Positions 35,080 to 44,009 are shown, counted from the stretch's first letter. The stretch: 64,000 bases of DNA from Brevundimonas vesicularis (GCF_014204545.1 NZ_JACHLJ010000002.1:1-64000); one strand, 5' to 3'. The notes: a model not told the origin generated them from the sequence alone. Numbers and translations: made by a program.

Positions 35080-35182
35080 GGCTTTCCTTGGCCGTCGACA
35101 AGACCGCGCTTACATAATGCTACAGCTCCGATAAGGTCTCCTACCGCTCCGACAGGCGTCTTCATTTGTCGACTTCACAGAT

Positions 35183-35226
35183 GCGCCATCAGCGGACATC
35201 AGATGGCCGCCCGAAAGCAGGCGTTC
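35183..35226 (+). repeat. Dispersed intergenic repeat, copy 2 (partial)
   Basis: GCGCCATCAGCGGACAT matches 16/17 bases of the copy at 59338, followed by a degraded second half (GAAAGCAGGCGTTC). It lies in the 257-bp gap between the antiporter and the bigR-like gene, which holds nothing else I can identify. Confidence 0.5.
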
Positions 35227-35336
35227 AAACGCCTCCTGGCCAAGCGTTGGCTCTCGACCCGGTACGGGAATTAGAGGCAGCCTGTTTAGTGGTCGTATGA
35301 CCGTCGTTGAGCATCGGCTGCGCGGTAGAGTTTCCG

Positions 35337-35756
35337 TCATCGACGTGCGACGGCGGTGATGCGCGCGAATTGCGCCGTGTCGCCGCGCGCCGGCGTCGAT
35401 GGGCGGGGCGCCGGGGCGGCGGCTCGCGCGCCAACCGCCTTCGCATCGCCGCAGAAGATTTCGTAGAGCATGCCCATGACCGCCTGGGCCCGCTCGTCGG
35501 CGATCGAGTAGAAGATTGAGCGGGACTGACGGCGGGTCTTGACCAGACCGTACTGGCGCAGCTCAGCCAGTTGCTGGGACAGCGCCGGCTGCTTGATGCC
35601 GAGGTCCGCCTCGAGCTGGCCCACCGAGCGTTCCTCTTCGGCGATGTGACACAGGATCAGCAGCCGGTTGGCGTTGGCCAGCTGGCGCAGCAGCTCTGCG
35701 GCCTCCGGCGCCTTTTCCTTCAACCGCTCCATGGCGGCCGCATGATCGTCGGTCAT
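35337..35756 (-). CDS. bigR: BigR/SqrR-type persulfide-sensing ArsR-family repressor
   Basis: The protein has 139 residues. It has a winged HTH (VGQLEADLGIKQPALSQQLA). Cys36 (LLILCHIAEEE) and Cys102 (LYEIFCGDA) sit where BigR/SqrR carry the two thiols that form a tetrasulfide bridge with reactive sulfur, releasing DNA. The C-terminal 35 residues are Ala/Pro/Arg-rich and probably disordered. It overlaps the peroxiredoxin gene by 4 bp and faces a persulfide dioxygenase gene, the typical BigR context. Confidence 0.9.
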   Translation of the reverse strand: MTDDHAAAMERLKEKAPEAAELLRQLANANRLLILCHIAEEERSVGQLEADLGIKQPALSQQLAELRQYGLVKTRRQSRSIFYSIADERAQAVMGMLYEIFCGDAKAVGARAAAPAPRPSTPARGDTAQFARITAVARR

Positions 35757-36415
35757 GCGCGGCGCTCGCGATAGTACCAGGGCGCATCGCCGTCACCATC
35801 GGCGATGGCGGCGTCCAGGGTGGTGGCGGCCGGCTCCAGCAGGGCGTCACCGGGCGTCCAGCCCGCTGGCGTGGAGGCCGCCTCACGGTCAGACGTCTGC
35901 AAGGCGGTGACGAGACGCAGCAGCTCATCAACCGAGCGGCCGATGTTCATCGGGTACCAGCTGATGGCGCGCACCACGCCTTCGGGATCGATCACGAAAG
36001 TGGCGCGCACCGTGGCGCTGTCGCTCGAGCCGGCGTCCACCATGCCGAAGGCGTGGCCGATGGCCATGGAGGGATCCTCGATGATCGGGAACGGCACCTT
36101 CACGCCGAAGAGGCGGTAGATGTCCTTCAGCCAGGCCAGGTGCGAATACAGACTGTCGACCGACAGGGCCATCAGATCACAATTGATCGCCGCGAAGGCG
36201 TCGGCCTGCCGGGCCAGGGCTACGAACTCGCTGGTGCAGACCGGGGTGAAGTCCGCTGGATGCGAGAAAAGCACCAGCCAGCGTCCACGGTAGTCGCTGA
36301 GGCGCTTTTCGCCCTGGGTCGTACGCGCGGTGAAATCCGGCGCCGTGTCGTTGATACGCAGGGCGCGCATCGCGGCGCTGTCAGCGGTCGGCGCGGTGTC
36401 GGTCGTCGTGTCCAT
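35753..36415 (-). CDS. 1-Cys peroxiredoxin (Prx6/AhpC-TSA family)
   Basis: The protein has 220 residues. The catalytic motif is PADFTPVCTSE with peroxidatic Cys60. RATFVIDPEGVVRAISWYPM and the long C-terminal domain (PAGWTPGDALLEPA) identify the Prx6 type. It reduces peroxides, and in this context possibly persulfides or polysulfides. It is the first gene of a two-gene operon with the bigR-type regulator, divergent from the persulfide dioxygenase. A second Cys (Cys79) is present but not at the usual resolving position. Confidence 0.92.
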   Translation of the reverse strand: MDTTTDTAPTADSAAMRALRINDTAPDFTARTTQGEKRLSDYRGRWLVLFSHPADFTPVCTSEFVALARQADAFAAINCDLMALSVDSLYSHLAWLKDIYRLFGVKVPFPIIEDPSMAIGHAFGMVDAGSSDSATVRATFVIDPEGVVRAISWYPMNIGRSVDELLRLVTALQTSDREAASTPAGWTPGDALLEPAATTLDAAIADGDGDAPWYYRERRA

Positions 36416-36451
36416 TGCCGAAAGCTAAGCGCTTCACGTCCTTTCCGCCAC

Positions 36452-36492
36452 ATTTAAATACATACTTGCATGAACTATGAATGCACATATGT
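36452..36492. promoter_or_regulatory. Divergent promoter with candidate BigR operator
   Basis: The AT-rich stretch holds three dyads: ATTTAAAT (36452-36459), TGCAT-N9-ATGCA (36467-36485) and ACATATGT (36485-36492). It separates the peroxiredoxin-bigR operon from the dioxygenase operon. BigR-type proteins bind AT-rich dyads in such divergent regions. The specific dyad used is inference. Confidence 0.5.
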
Positions 36493-36519
36493 GTTGAGCC
36501 GCAGAAACGGAGACACGCT

Positions 36520-37461
36520 ATGTCCTCGCCCATCCCCGATCCCGCCCGCGACCACGCCGTCGACCTGGTGCGCGCCGCGCTCGCCGATCCCGCTCGACGT
36601 CCCTTGGTCAAATCATTCTTCGATGATGCCACCTTCACCGTCAGCCATGTCGTGCGCGATCCCGGCTCCGATGTCTGCGCCATCATCGACAGCGTGCTGG
36701 ACTACGATCCGGCGTCGGGCCGCACCACGCACGCTTCGGCCGATGCGCTCATTGATTACGTAAAAGCCGAAGGTCTCACGGTTCAGTGGCTGCTCGAGAC
36801 CCACGCCCATGCCGATCACCTGTCGGCGGCGCCCTATCTTCAGGAAAAGCTCGGCGGTCAGCTGGCCATCGGCCATGAGATCCTCACCGTCCAGGCAGTC
36901 TTCGGCAAGATCTTCAACGAAGGAACCGACTTCCACCGCGACGGCAGCCAGTTCGACCATCTGTTCAACGACGACGACCGGTTCGAGATCGGCGGGCTGA
37001 AGACCATGGTCCTGCACGTGCCCGGCCATACCCCGGCCTGTCTGGCCTATGTCATCGGCGACGCCGTCTTCCCTGGCGATACCATGTTCATGCCCGACTA
37101 CGGCACGGCGCGCTGCGACTTCCCCGGCGGAGACGCCAGGACACTTTATCGCTCGATCCATCGCCTGACCTCCCTGCCGGACAAGGCGCGGGTCTTCCTG
37201 TGTCACGATTACAAGGCGCCCCCGGGCCGGACCGAGTTCGCCCGGGAAACCACCATCGGCGCCCAACGCACCGGCAATATCCATATCCGTGACGACGTCA
37301 GCGAGGACGAGTTCGTGGCCATGCGCACCCAGCGCGACGCCACCCTGCCCATGCCCAAGCTAATCCTGCCGTCGGTTCAGGTGAACATGAACGGCGGCCG
37401 CCCGCCCGAGCCCGAGGACAATGGGGTGCGCTACCTCAAGGTCCCGCTCAACGCGCTGTGA
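36520..37461 (+). CDS. blh: Persulfide dioxygenase-like metallo-beta-lactamase-fold hydrolase (Blh/ETHE1-like)
   Basis: The protein has 313 residues from MSSPIPDPARDHAVDLVRAA; an upstream ATG at 36481 would overlap the operator. The iron-binding HAHADH motif is at residues 95-100, with VLHVPGHTPACLAYVIGDAV, FPGDTMFMPDYGTARCDFPG and VFLCHDYKAPPG following. It oxidises glutathione persulfide or related persulfides to sulfite. No rhodanese domain is fused. Two YeeE/YedE genes follow, giving the bigR-blh gene order known in rhizobia and Xylella. Confidence 0.9.
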   Translation: MSSPIPDPARDHAVDLVRAALADPARRPLVKSFFDDATFTVSHVVRDPGSDVCAIIDSVLDYDPASGRTTHASADALIDYVKAEGLTVQWLLETHAHADHLSAAPYLQEKLGGQLAIGHEILTVQAVFGKIFNEGTDFHRDGSQFDHLFNDDDRFEIGGLKTMVLHVPGHTPACLAYVIGDAVFPGDTMFMPDYGTARCDFPGGDARTLYRSIHRLTSLPDKARVFLCHDYKAPPGRTEFARETTIGAQRTGNIHIRDDVSEDEFVAMRTQRDATLPMPKLILPSVQVNMNGGRPPEPEDNGVRYLKVPLNAL

Positions 37462-37473
37462 GACGAGCCCCCG

Positions 37474-37908
37474 ATGCTTGAGCCCCTCCCCTTCATCTGG
37501 CCGCTGGCCGGCGGTCTGCTGGTCGGCCTGTCGGCTGGCCTCTATCTGCTACTGAATGGGCGCGTGGCCGGGATTTCCGGCCTGACCGCCGCTGCGACCG
37601 GCTTGGCGAAAAGCGCGCCGCGCCTTCTGGGCCTGCTTTTCATCGCCGGCCTGCTAGGCGGCGCGGCCCTGGCCTCGGCGCTGATCCGCAGGCCTGAGGT
37701 GCAGATCACTTCGGAGCTCTGGCTGCTGGTGCTCGGCGGCCTGGTCGTCGGCTTCGGCACCCGCTGGGGGTCGGGCTGCACCAGCGGCCACGGCGTCTGC
37801 GGCCTGGCCCGCCTGTCGCCCCGCTCCATCGTCGCCACCGGCGTCTTCATGGTGGTCGCGGCCCTGACCGTCTTCGTCACCCGCCACCTGTTGGGAGGCC
37901 TGGCATGA
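37474..37908 (+). CDS. YeeE/YedE-family membrane protein, first half (PmpA-like)
   Basis: The protein has 144 residues with four predicted membrane helices. The signature FGTRWGSGCTSGHGVCGLAR carries the conserved cysteines of the YeeE/YedE thiosulfate or sulfur-compound transporter family. Genes of this family occur as two half-size subunits downstream of blh in bigR operons. It starts 12 bp after the dioxygenase stop and overlaps the next gene by 4 bp. Confidence 0.9.
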   Translation: MLEPLPFIWPLAGGLLVGLSAGLYLLLNGRVAGISGLTAAATGLAKSAPRLLGLLFIAGLLGGAALASALIRRPEVQITSELWLLVLGGLVVGFGTRWGSGCTSGHGVCGLARLSPRSIVATGVFMVVAALTVFVTRHLLGGLA

Positions 37909-38333
37909 ACCGGCTGATCGTCGCCGTCCTGTGCGGCCTGCTGTTCGGCGCCGGCATGGTGGTGTCCGACATGATCAACCCGGCCCGCGTCCTGGCCTTC
38001 CTAGATGTGACGGGCGCCTGGGACCCTTCGCTGGCCTTCGTCATGGGCGGGGCGCTGATCCCCTCCGCCATCGCCTATCTGATCCGCCGGCGAATGGAGA
38101 CGCCGGTCGCGGCCGAGACCTTTCACGTCCCCCAGAGCCGGACCATCGACACCCCCCTGGTCGGCGGAGCCGTCCTGTTCGGCCTGGGCTGGGGGCTGGT
38201 CGGCCTGTGCCCCGGCCCGGCGCTGGCGGCCCTGACGACCGGCGCCTGGCAGGCCTTCGTCTTCGTCGGCGCCATCGTGGCCGGCATGGCGCTGTTCCGC
38301 CTGACGCTCGACCGAAACGCCTGTCGAGTGTAG
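37905..38333 (+). CDS. YeeE/YedE-family membrane protein, second half (DUF6691, PmpB-like)
   Basis: The protein has 142 residues with four predicted helices. MNRLIVAVLCGLLFGAGMVV, then SDMINPARVLAFLDVTGAWD and GLVGLCPGPALAALTTGAW, are typical of this half-subunit. It should pair with the preceding protein to form one channel or transporter for sulfur compounds. It is the last gene of the sulfide module. Confidence 0.9.
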   Translation: MNRLIVAVLCGLLFGAGMVVSDMINPARVLAFLDVTGAWDPSLAFVMGGALIPSAIAYLIRRRMETPVAAETFHVPQSRTIDTPLVGGAVLFGLGWGLVGLCPGPALAALTTGAWQAFVFVGAIVAGMALFRLTLDRNACRV

Positions 38334-38414
38334 CAGACATTCGGGCCATGACCATTTTAAGTGACTAATTTCGCGCCAAACTCTTCAATATCAAAAGCTT
38401 TTAACACCGTGGCG

Positions 38415-39228
38415 GTGCTGTCAGTCTAACGCTAACTTGTCTCCACTGAAGGACGGCGCAGGCGGCTGATTGGGATGAGTTTCGTTGAAGCCGTCATCGT
38501 TCAAGCGCCATCGTTTCCCGGCGGAAGCCATTCGCCATGCCGTCGGGCTCTATTTTCGCTTCAGCCTAAGTCTCCGGGACGTTGAAGAGCTTCTCGCGGC
38601 CCGGGGGATCGATGTCAGCTACGAGACCATCCGCTGCTGGACGATCAAGTTTGGACCTCAGATCGCACGACGGCTGAAGAAGCTTCGCCCCTCCCCATCC
38701 CCTCGCTGGCACCTGGACGAAGTCGTTTGTTCCATCGGAGGCAAGCGGATGTTCCTGTGGCGTGCGGTTGACGATGAGGGCGAGGTCCTAGAACTAGTTG
38801 TCCAGCGCAAGCGAGACACGGAGGCGGCGCTGGTGCTGTTGAAGCGGTTGTTACGGAACCAGCCTGTCGAGCCAGAACGTATCCTCACCGACGGCCTTCG
38901 ATCGTATCCTGCTGCTCTCAGGCGTTGGGCCTGCGCCATCTGCATTCACCCGGCCGGCTTCGGGAAAACAATCGGACGGAGAACCCCCACCTGCCGATCC
39001 GACGGCGAGAGCGGCAGCAGCAGCTGTTCAAGTCCCAGGCTTCAGCCCAGCGTTTCCTCACCACCGACGGAGCGATCTGCAACACCTTCTACACCCAACG
39101 TCACCTCATCAGCCGGCCCACGCTTCGACGCTTCCGTGCCGAGGTCGCCTCCGCTTGGACGACGGCCGTCGCCTAACATTTTAGTGGGTCGGGTCAGTTT
39201 TGGCCGACGGCAACTAACCTGACAGCAC
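38415..39228 (+). mobile_element. IS6-family insertion sequence (near complete, frameshifted)
   Basis: The left end GTGCTGTCAG (38415-38424) and right end CTGACAGCAC (39219-39228) are exact inverted repeats, extending imperfectly inward. The 814-bp length is normal for IS6-family elements. The flanking 8-mers (ccgtggcg and tcagctgg) do not match, so no target duplication is visible. Partial copies occur at 86-303, 39266-39581 and 42530-42747. Confidence 0.85.
38485..39176 (+). pseudogene. IS6-family transposase with a one-base deletion
   Basis: The first frame reads MKPSSFKRHRFPAEAIRHAV, WHLDEVVCSIGGKRMFLWRA and ILTDGLRSYPAAL, giving the first two catalytic Asp residues. Near 38922 (CTCAGGCGTTGG, where CTCAGGGCGTTGG is expected) one G seems missing. 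The rest continues in another frame (GLRHLHSPGRLRENNRTENP, LPIRRRERQQQLFKSQ), containing the catalytic Glu. Unless ribosomes shift frame here, the transposase is inactive. Confidence 0.85.
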
Positions 39229-39265
39229 TCAGCTGGCGTAAGCCGCTGACCGGAGGACCTGTGTC

Positions 39266-39581
39266 GTGAAACCGCTGTCGTTCAAGCGCCTCCGCTTTCC
39301 CTGCGGCGGTGATCTGCCAAGCTGTGTGGCTGTACTTTCGCTTCAGCCTCAGCCTCAGCCTTCGCGATGTCGAAGAGCTGATGGCCGCACGCGGGATCGA
39401 AGTCAGCTATGAGATCATCCGCTGCTGGACCATCAAGTTCGGGCCGCAGATAGCCCGACGGCTGAAGATGCTTCGTCCCTTCCCCTCTCGACCGGCGCCC
39501 TGACGCAGGGACGGTCGCTGCCGCCTGAGATTTCGCCAGGTCGGACAAGTTACGGCGTACGGCGCTTACCTAACAGCGCTC
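39266..39581 (+). mobile_element. IS6-family element with large internal deletion
   Basis: GTG at 39266 opens a frame similar to the first 70 residues of the preceding transposase (VKPLSFKRLRFP, DVEELMAARGIEVSYEIIRC). It then jumps at about 39500 to terminal non-coding sequence ending CTAACAGCGCTC. About 60% of the gene is absent. It lies immediately after the fuller copy. Confidence 0.75.
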
Positions 39582-39664
39582 TCGCAGCCAACTAAAAATG
39601 ATGGTGCGGTGCTAACAAGGTTAGACTAGCCAACCTAAATAACACCATGTCGGAGCACCACACT

Positions 39665-39829
39665 TCACCTCTCACGCCGCCGAGTGAAGAAGAACACAGC
39701 AACGACCATAAAGAATCCTAATACGAACCATGCAGCGGACGGCCAGTCGCCGCAGAAAAACAGGGCGACTAAAAACAATACGGAAATAGATAGAGATAGC
39801 AACATATATATGATGTCACTATTGCGCAT
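39665..39829 (-). CDS. Small two-helix membrane protein overlapping the RHS C-terminus
   Basis: The 54-residue frame starts at an ATG inside the last codons of the RHS gene (MRNSDIIYMLLSLSISVLFL). It has two hydrophobic segments (about 7-26 and 33-48, the second AAWFVLGFFMVVAVFFF) and a basic tail TRRRER. The 11-bp overlap suggests translational coupling. Genes directly after RHS or other polymorphic toxin C-termini often encode immunity proteins, some of them small membrane proteins. That role is inferred from position only. Confidence 0.5.
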   Translation of the reverse strand: MRNSDIIYMLLSLSISVLFLVALFFCGDWPSAAWFVLGFFMVVAVFFFTRRRER

Positions 39830-40934
39830 TACTACCCTCGATACAGATCATTAGCTCGTCAATTCTAGATTGAAGAGCAGCACGGACTTGAATTCTATGA
39901 TCTCTTGAACCAGCCATCACAAGAGCGCCTACCTGCGTCCAAAAGCCCGCGCGCGGACCGGTCATGCGCGCAGCTACTCCTGCGCCAGTCCAGCGCGGCC
40001 CTTCTCCGGCATATGCATTCAGACCGCCCAACAAGGTTTGTCCGGTGCCAGCACCGCCAAGAAGCCACGTGCCGATAGTAAACCCATTAATCTGCTTATC
40101 GAGGGCGTCTCTCCATTCAAACAGCTGATCCGCCGGCATCCCCACCAGTGATGTATCGTGAAAAACCGCTGAACCAGCAAATATTCGTTCGGCCGATCGA
40201 CGTCGTTCAGTTGCGGCGGCGCACTGGGGAGTGATGGTCGGCGCAGAAGGGCTGCCATTTCCGCCAGCATCACCGACTTCTCCGTAGAAAGATGCCGGCC
40301 CATCCCCGCTGCAAGCGCCGTATTCAGGATATGCGCGAGACCAGGCTACATCGCCGACATTACCCCACGTCCCGCTGTTTGTGTAACGCGCAACCTCGCG
40401 ATATCCACCCACGAGACACTGCCCGAATGTCCCACTCGAATCTACTCGATTGAGCGGATCCCCCCCGACATAGGCATAGATGTTCGCCCCATCGCCCTAC
40501 CCAATCGGATCGGTCTGCATGAACCGTCCGAGCTGCGGCGCATAGGCTCTGGCGCGGTAGTGGTAGAGCTGCGCCTGCGTCAGCCACATCTGACCGGTGT
40601 ACTGGAAGCGGCCGCTATTGGTTGAGCCCGGCTGACCGTATTCATCATAAGTGTTGGTCGTGAGTGCATTGGCAGCGCCGTCGGTAATCGAAACCACCGA
40701 GCCTCGCTCGTCTGCGAGCAGATAACGCCGATCGTAGCCTGCACCTTCGTAGGCAGTGACCACATTATCGAGACCCAACCCCGGCACGTAGCGCTTCAGC
40801 AGAGCGCCAGCCTGGTCGAATTCGCCAATGGCCTGCTGGCCATCGTATAGCAAGCGGGTCGGCCCCACCTGATAAAGCCGACCGCCGGGGTCATAGGACA
40901 GACCGGTGTGGTTTGGCGCCCCGTTGCCAGATGG
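39819..40934 (-). pseudogene. RHS-repeat protein C-terminal fragment with nonsense mutation
   Basis: The frame starts abruptly at about 40934, after stop codons, with NHTGLSYDPGGRLYQVG. It continues through the RHS core (YVPGLGLDNVVTAYEGAG, YLLADERGSVVSITD, YHYRARAYAPQLGRFMQTDP). At 40497-40499 a TAG replaces the Tyr expected in DPIGYGDG. The frame then resumes (GDGANIYAYVGGDPLNRVD) into a variable 180-residue tip. So the gene has lost its N-terminus and carries a stop at the core/tip boundary. The tip (GSAVFHDTSLVGMPADQLFE, GSRDHRIQVRAALQSRIDEL) matches no toxin family I recognise. Confidence 0.8.
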
Positions 40935-41743
40935 CTTTCATCACGACGTTCAGTTTGCAGACGGGTCGAGGTTTCAGAACAGCGACTTCGACTGCGGTCG
41001 GGCCGGCCAGGTCACCTTCACCTGCCCCTATGTGAATATCTATCCAGACGATTTCGTCCGTCCCGGCAAAGCCCAACTTGGGCGTAAAGGGAAAAATAAA
41101 AACGCCGCCACCTAAAACTAGGCGCGGCGCCGATAATCGTTGAACCTAGTCTCCACCAGTCGGTCGCGCGGCAGGAGCCACGCGTCTCGTTCGACCGGAG
41201 CCAAAACGAGAGGTCCGGAAAGGACCGTCGAATCTCGAGGCCTACGCCCCGGAGGCTACCCCTAGCTTGCAAGCTAAGGTCACCATCGGTGTGCCATAGG
41301 GCACGATGTAACCCACATATACTCGCGCGAATGACATTAACAAGTTCTGAATCGAGGCAGGACGGAGGCGCGCGGGTCACGGCCTAGGCTTTTGATGAAA
41401 CTGCTTCGGACTGGGCTTCCGATCGGTCGCGACCACTCTCAGCCCAGCAACAGCGGGAATGACTGTTCGCTATGCGCCAGAAGCGGACGTTGGCACCCAC
41501 GCGCAAAGCGGACATCCTATCCGGTCGGCCGCCGACGTTGTTTCCCATAACTTCGGGGTATCGGCGAACTGTCCAAAATGAGTTCTACCCACCCTGTGAT
41601 CAAGCTTCAGAAGGAGCGGTTCTCGCGATCAGGCGGAACGCTACGCTTTCGATGTCCCAATCCGTGATCTCTCTATACTTCTTCAGGACGAGGTCCCTTT
41701 TGAGGATGGTCAGGTCCTTATGGATTCGATCTCACCCCGTGCT
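40935..41743. other. Non-coding stretch with decayed fragments
   Basis: Over about 800 bp I find no intact gene. It holds a copy of the dispersed repeat (41474-41516) and a broken frame starting at 41578. GC content and frame structure look eroded. Confidence 0.55.
41474..41516 (+). repeat. Dispersed intergenic repeat, copy 3
   Basis: GCGCCAGAAGCGGACGT, then TTGGCACCCAC and GCGGACATC. The order of blocks matches the copies at 32298 and 59338. Confidence 0.5.
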
Positions 41744-41848
41744 TCAAACAAGGCTGCGGCCATCAGAAAACAGCCGGTTTCCGCCAATGGCTGGGAAACC
41801 GCTGGAGGTTTTGGTGCGTCGCGGGGTCATCGTCGTCAGCCGCGCTAG
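41578..41848 (+). pseudogene. Short frameshifted reading frame of unknown function
   Basis: MSSTHPVIKLQKERFSRSGG followed by TLRF ends quickly in its own frame. A one-step shift continues DVPIRDLSILLQDEVPFEDG and on to a TAG at 41846-41848. The joined product reads like a real protein start, but it overlaps the opposite-strand hypothetical gene at its end. I do not recognise it. Confidence 0.25.
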
Positions 41849-42316
41849 CACCATCAGGAAGCGACCGCCATCGCTGAGATTGTCCATTCCGAACGTCGCC
41901 AGTGCGGCGTAGTGCGACTTTGGCTGGTCAGGCAGGGCTTGGATCAGGGCGAGATGAATCTCGTTGTCGAGATCGCTCTGCCCCACCCGCTCGCGCCAGC
42001 GGGCAAAGATACGCCTGGCGGCCGGTTTGTCGCGGAAATGCAGGCCGATGAGCGGGGAGATGTTCGGGCCGACCGAGGCGAAAATCATCCCGGTCCATCC
42101 AGCGCAATCCCAAACGTGGATGTCGATGATCGACCGGACCTCTATCCGTCTGTGATCCTTGATCCCGCTGACGGGGTCAGTTGCAGCATCACCGGCGTCG
42201 GGCGGTCCGCGGATCCGCGTCTCATAGCGTGCCGAAAGGCCCTCATTGGTGACCCGGGGACGTCCGTCGCGATCTCCGGCCGGCTGACAGACGAGCGTGC
42301 CGTACAAATCGCGCAT
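41744..42316 (-). CDS. Hypothetical protein, possibly truncated
   Basis: The 190-residue frame contains a protein-like centre (GWTGMIFASVGPNISPLIGL, HFRDKPAARRIFARWRERVG, IHLALIQALPDQPKSHYAAL). The first 55 residues and the last 30 look less natural, so the true start may be internal and the 3' end may be frame-shifted. The opposite strand is also open here, but its translation is Arg/Pro/Gly-rich and looks like a shadow. I recognise no family. Confidence 0.35.
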   Translation of the reverse strand: MRDLYGTLVCQPAGDRDGRPRVTNEGLSARYETRIRGPPDAGDAATDPVSGIKDHRRIEVRSIIDIHVWDCAGWTGMIFASVGPNISPLIGLHFRDKPAARRIFARWRERVGQSDLDNEIHLALIQALPDQPKSHYAALATFGMDNLSDGGRFLMVLARLTTMTPRRTKTSSGFPAIGGNRLFSDGRSLV

Positions 42317-42397
42317 GACATCGAAGCTTTCGACGTCCGGCCTGTCCTAGCCCGCGCCGAGCGCCTCTTTCGTGACCTAAAGCGAAGGGACTGGGCC

Positions 42398-42520
42398 CTA
42401 GCACTGCGTCAGTCCGCAACCGTCAAACCGGTCCGCAAGGGCCGTCACCTGATGAAGCTCCTCCTCGGTGAAGTTCAGCATCTGGGCGACAAGGACTAGG
42501 TCCAGATAGTCGAGCCGATC
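42398..42520 (-). pseudogene. Fragment of an unknown gene beside an IS6 remnant
   Basis: About 40 residues read DRLDYLDLVLVAQMLNFTEE, then ELHQVTALADRF, before a TAG at 42398-42400. It has no start codon because the upstream part abuts the IS6 remnant. It was probably cut by that insertion. Confidence 0.3.
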
Positions 42521-42529
42521 CAGCGGCTA

Positions 42530-42747
42530 GAGCGGCAGCAGCATTTGTTCAAGTCCCAGGTCTCAGCTCAGCGCTTTCTCACCCCCACGCGCGATCTACA
42601 ACACCATCTTTACGCAGAGACATCTGATCACCTGCCCCACCCTTCGTCGCTTTCGCGTCGGGGCTCAGGCAGCGTGGGTGGCGGCCGCCGCCTGAGATTT
42701 TGATGTGTAGGGCCAAGTGTGTCCTGCATCGGTTGCCCTGACAGCAC
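42530..42747 (+). mobile_element. IS6-family transposase remnant (3' end only)
   Basis: The DNA reads as a degraded ERQQHLFKSQVSAQRFLT tail with frameshifts, and ends with CTGACAGCAC at 42738-42747. It parallels the remnant at 86-303. The catalytic portion is gone. Confidence 0.7.
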
Positions 42748-42779
42748 TATTCAGCCCGTGCAGGTTAACCCGACAACGC

Positions 42780-44009
42780 TCATGTCCGGGCTGACCGAAA
42801 CAGACTCATAACGACCGCAGAAGCAGCGAAACACGCGGCCGCAGCGATATAGAGACCTCGGATATCGAACCCTGCCCGTTCCAGAATAAGGGCAGCGATC
42901 GGAGCCATCGCTTGCGGTAAAGTAACCGCCAGATTGTTTAGGCCCATATCCCGACCACGATTCTCTTCTGTGGGAAGTGCGTCCGCCATCAATCCCATTT
43001 CTACTGATCCATAGGCCCCTTGCCCTAAACCATAGAGCGCGAAAGCGAGGATCGCGACTGTCCATGACGGGGCGACCACCAAGGCAACGGTCCCTACGCT
43101 GAGGGCCGCTGCTCCTATCAAAGCAATGGGTTGCCGCCGCCTGATACGCGTCCCGAACAGCGCCATTGCAGTAGCGATAATTACGACGCTCACGAAGGCC
43201 GCGCCCGTCAGCACGGCATGGGAGCGTTCCGGACTACGGCCAGGCCATCCGACGGCGTCGGCAACAAAGTACAATAGGTAAATGCTGACGAAAGCATAGC
43301 CGGTCGCAATCAGGATCCGAGCGGTCCAAACCGTCGTGAAGTTGCGGGATCCAAACGGGGCTAGCAGTGATCCGGTCCAGCCAGAGTAGGTTGACGGCAT
43401 GCTGTCTTGTCGTTGCGAAGACGGCTCGTCGAAAACCAGTAGGAAGATTGCGGCTGCTCCGAGAAGAATGCCGGCCAGAAGCGCCAATCTCTCGGGCTCG
43501 TTCTGCGGACCCAGAGCCATCAAACTGGAGCCAAGAGCAACAGCAAGCGGATACGACAGTCCCAGCATCGCCGAGACAGTACTTCTTAGCGAAGCAGGAA
43601 CGCGATCAGCAAAAACGGCTGAGAGCGGAGCCATGAGAACGTTGAACGCAACTTGAAACCCAACCAGGGCCCATATGAATTCGCCTGACGTCGACGAGCG
43701 CCATATGCCTACGTAGCTTAACGCCGTAAGCACCGCCCCGATCGCAATCCAGGGACGGCGCCGACCGAATCTCGAACGCGTCCGGTCACTTATCGCGCCC
43801 ATCGCGATATTGGCCACGGCGGCTGTGATCGCCCCCCAGATCATGGCCTGGCTCAGGACTTCCGTTTTTCCCCCAGCGTCGAGAGCATTGGCGTGGAGCG
43901 GAACGATGATTTGGAAGAGCGGCGCAAGTCCGATGAACGCGGCTAGAAAAAGCGCGAGATACGCGGTGACGCCGATGCGCGTACGAAGGGTATGAGAAGG
44001 GCTGGACAC
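42780..44009 (-). CDS. MFS transporter, probable sugar or glycoside uptake
   Basis: The protein has about 409 residues from the GTG at 44009, which has a GGAGGAGAG ribosome site; the longer frame to 44192 crosses the operator and has no such site. It has 12 predicted helices with the MFS motif DRTRSRFGRRRPWIAIGAVL after helix 2 and a second-half equivalent (GQGAYGSVEMGLMADALPTE). It resembles the MFS transporters of Caulobacterales sugar loci. It diverges from the GH9 gene with TGACA-N4-TGTCA between them, so oligosaccharide import is a reasonable guess. Confidence 0.88.
   Translation of the reverse strand: MSSPSHTLRTRIGVTAYLALFLAAFIGLAPLFQIIVPLHANALDAGGKTEVLSQAMIWGAITAAVANIAMGAISDRTRSRFGRRRPWIAIGAVLTALSYVGIWRSSTSGEFIWALVGFQVAFNVLMAPLSAVFADRVPASLRSTVSAMLGLSYPLAVALGSSLMALGPQNEPERLALLAGILLGAAAIFLLVFDEPSSQRQDSMPSTYSGWTGSLLAPFGSRNFTTVWTARILIATGYAFVSIYLLYFVADAVGWPGRSPERSHAVLTGAAFVSVVIIATAMALFGTRIRRRQPIALIGAAALSVGTVALVVAPSWTVAILAFALYGLGQGAYGSVEMGLMADALPTEENRGRDMGLNNLAVTLPQAMAPIAALILERAGFDIRGLYIAAAACFAASAVVMSLFRSART

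Noticed and set aside
41912-42499. Plus-strand frame opposite the hypothetical protein
   Set aside because: The translation has few protein-like features; the minus strand is more convincing. Neither is certain.
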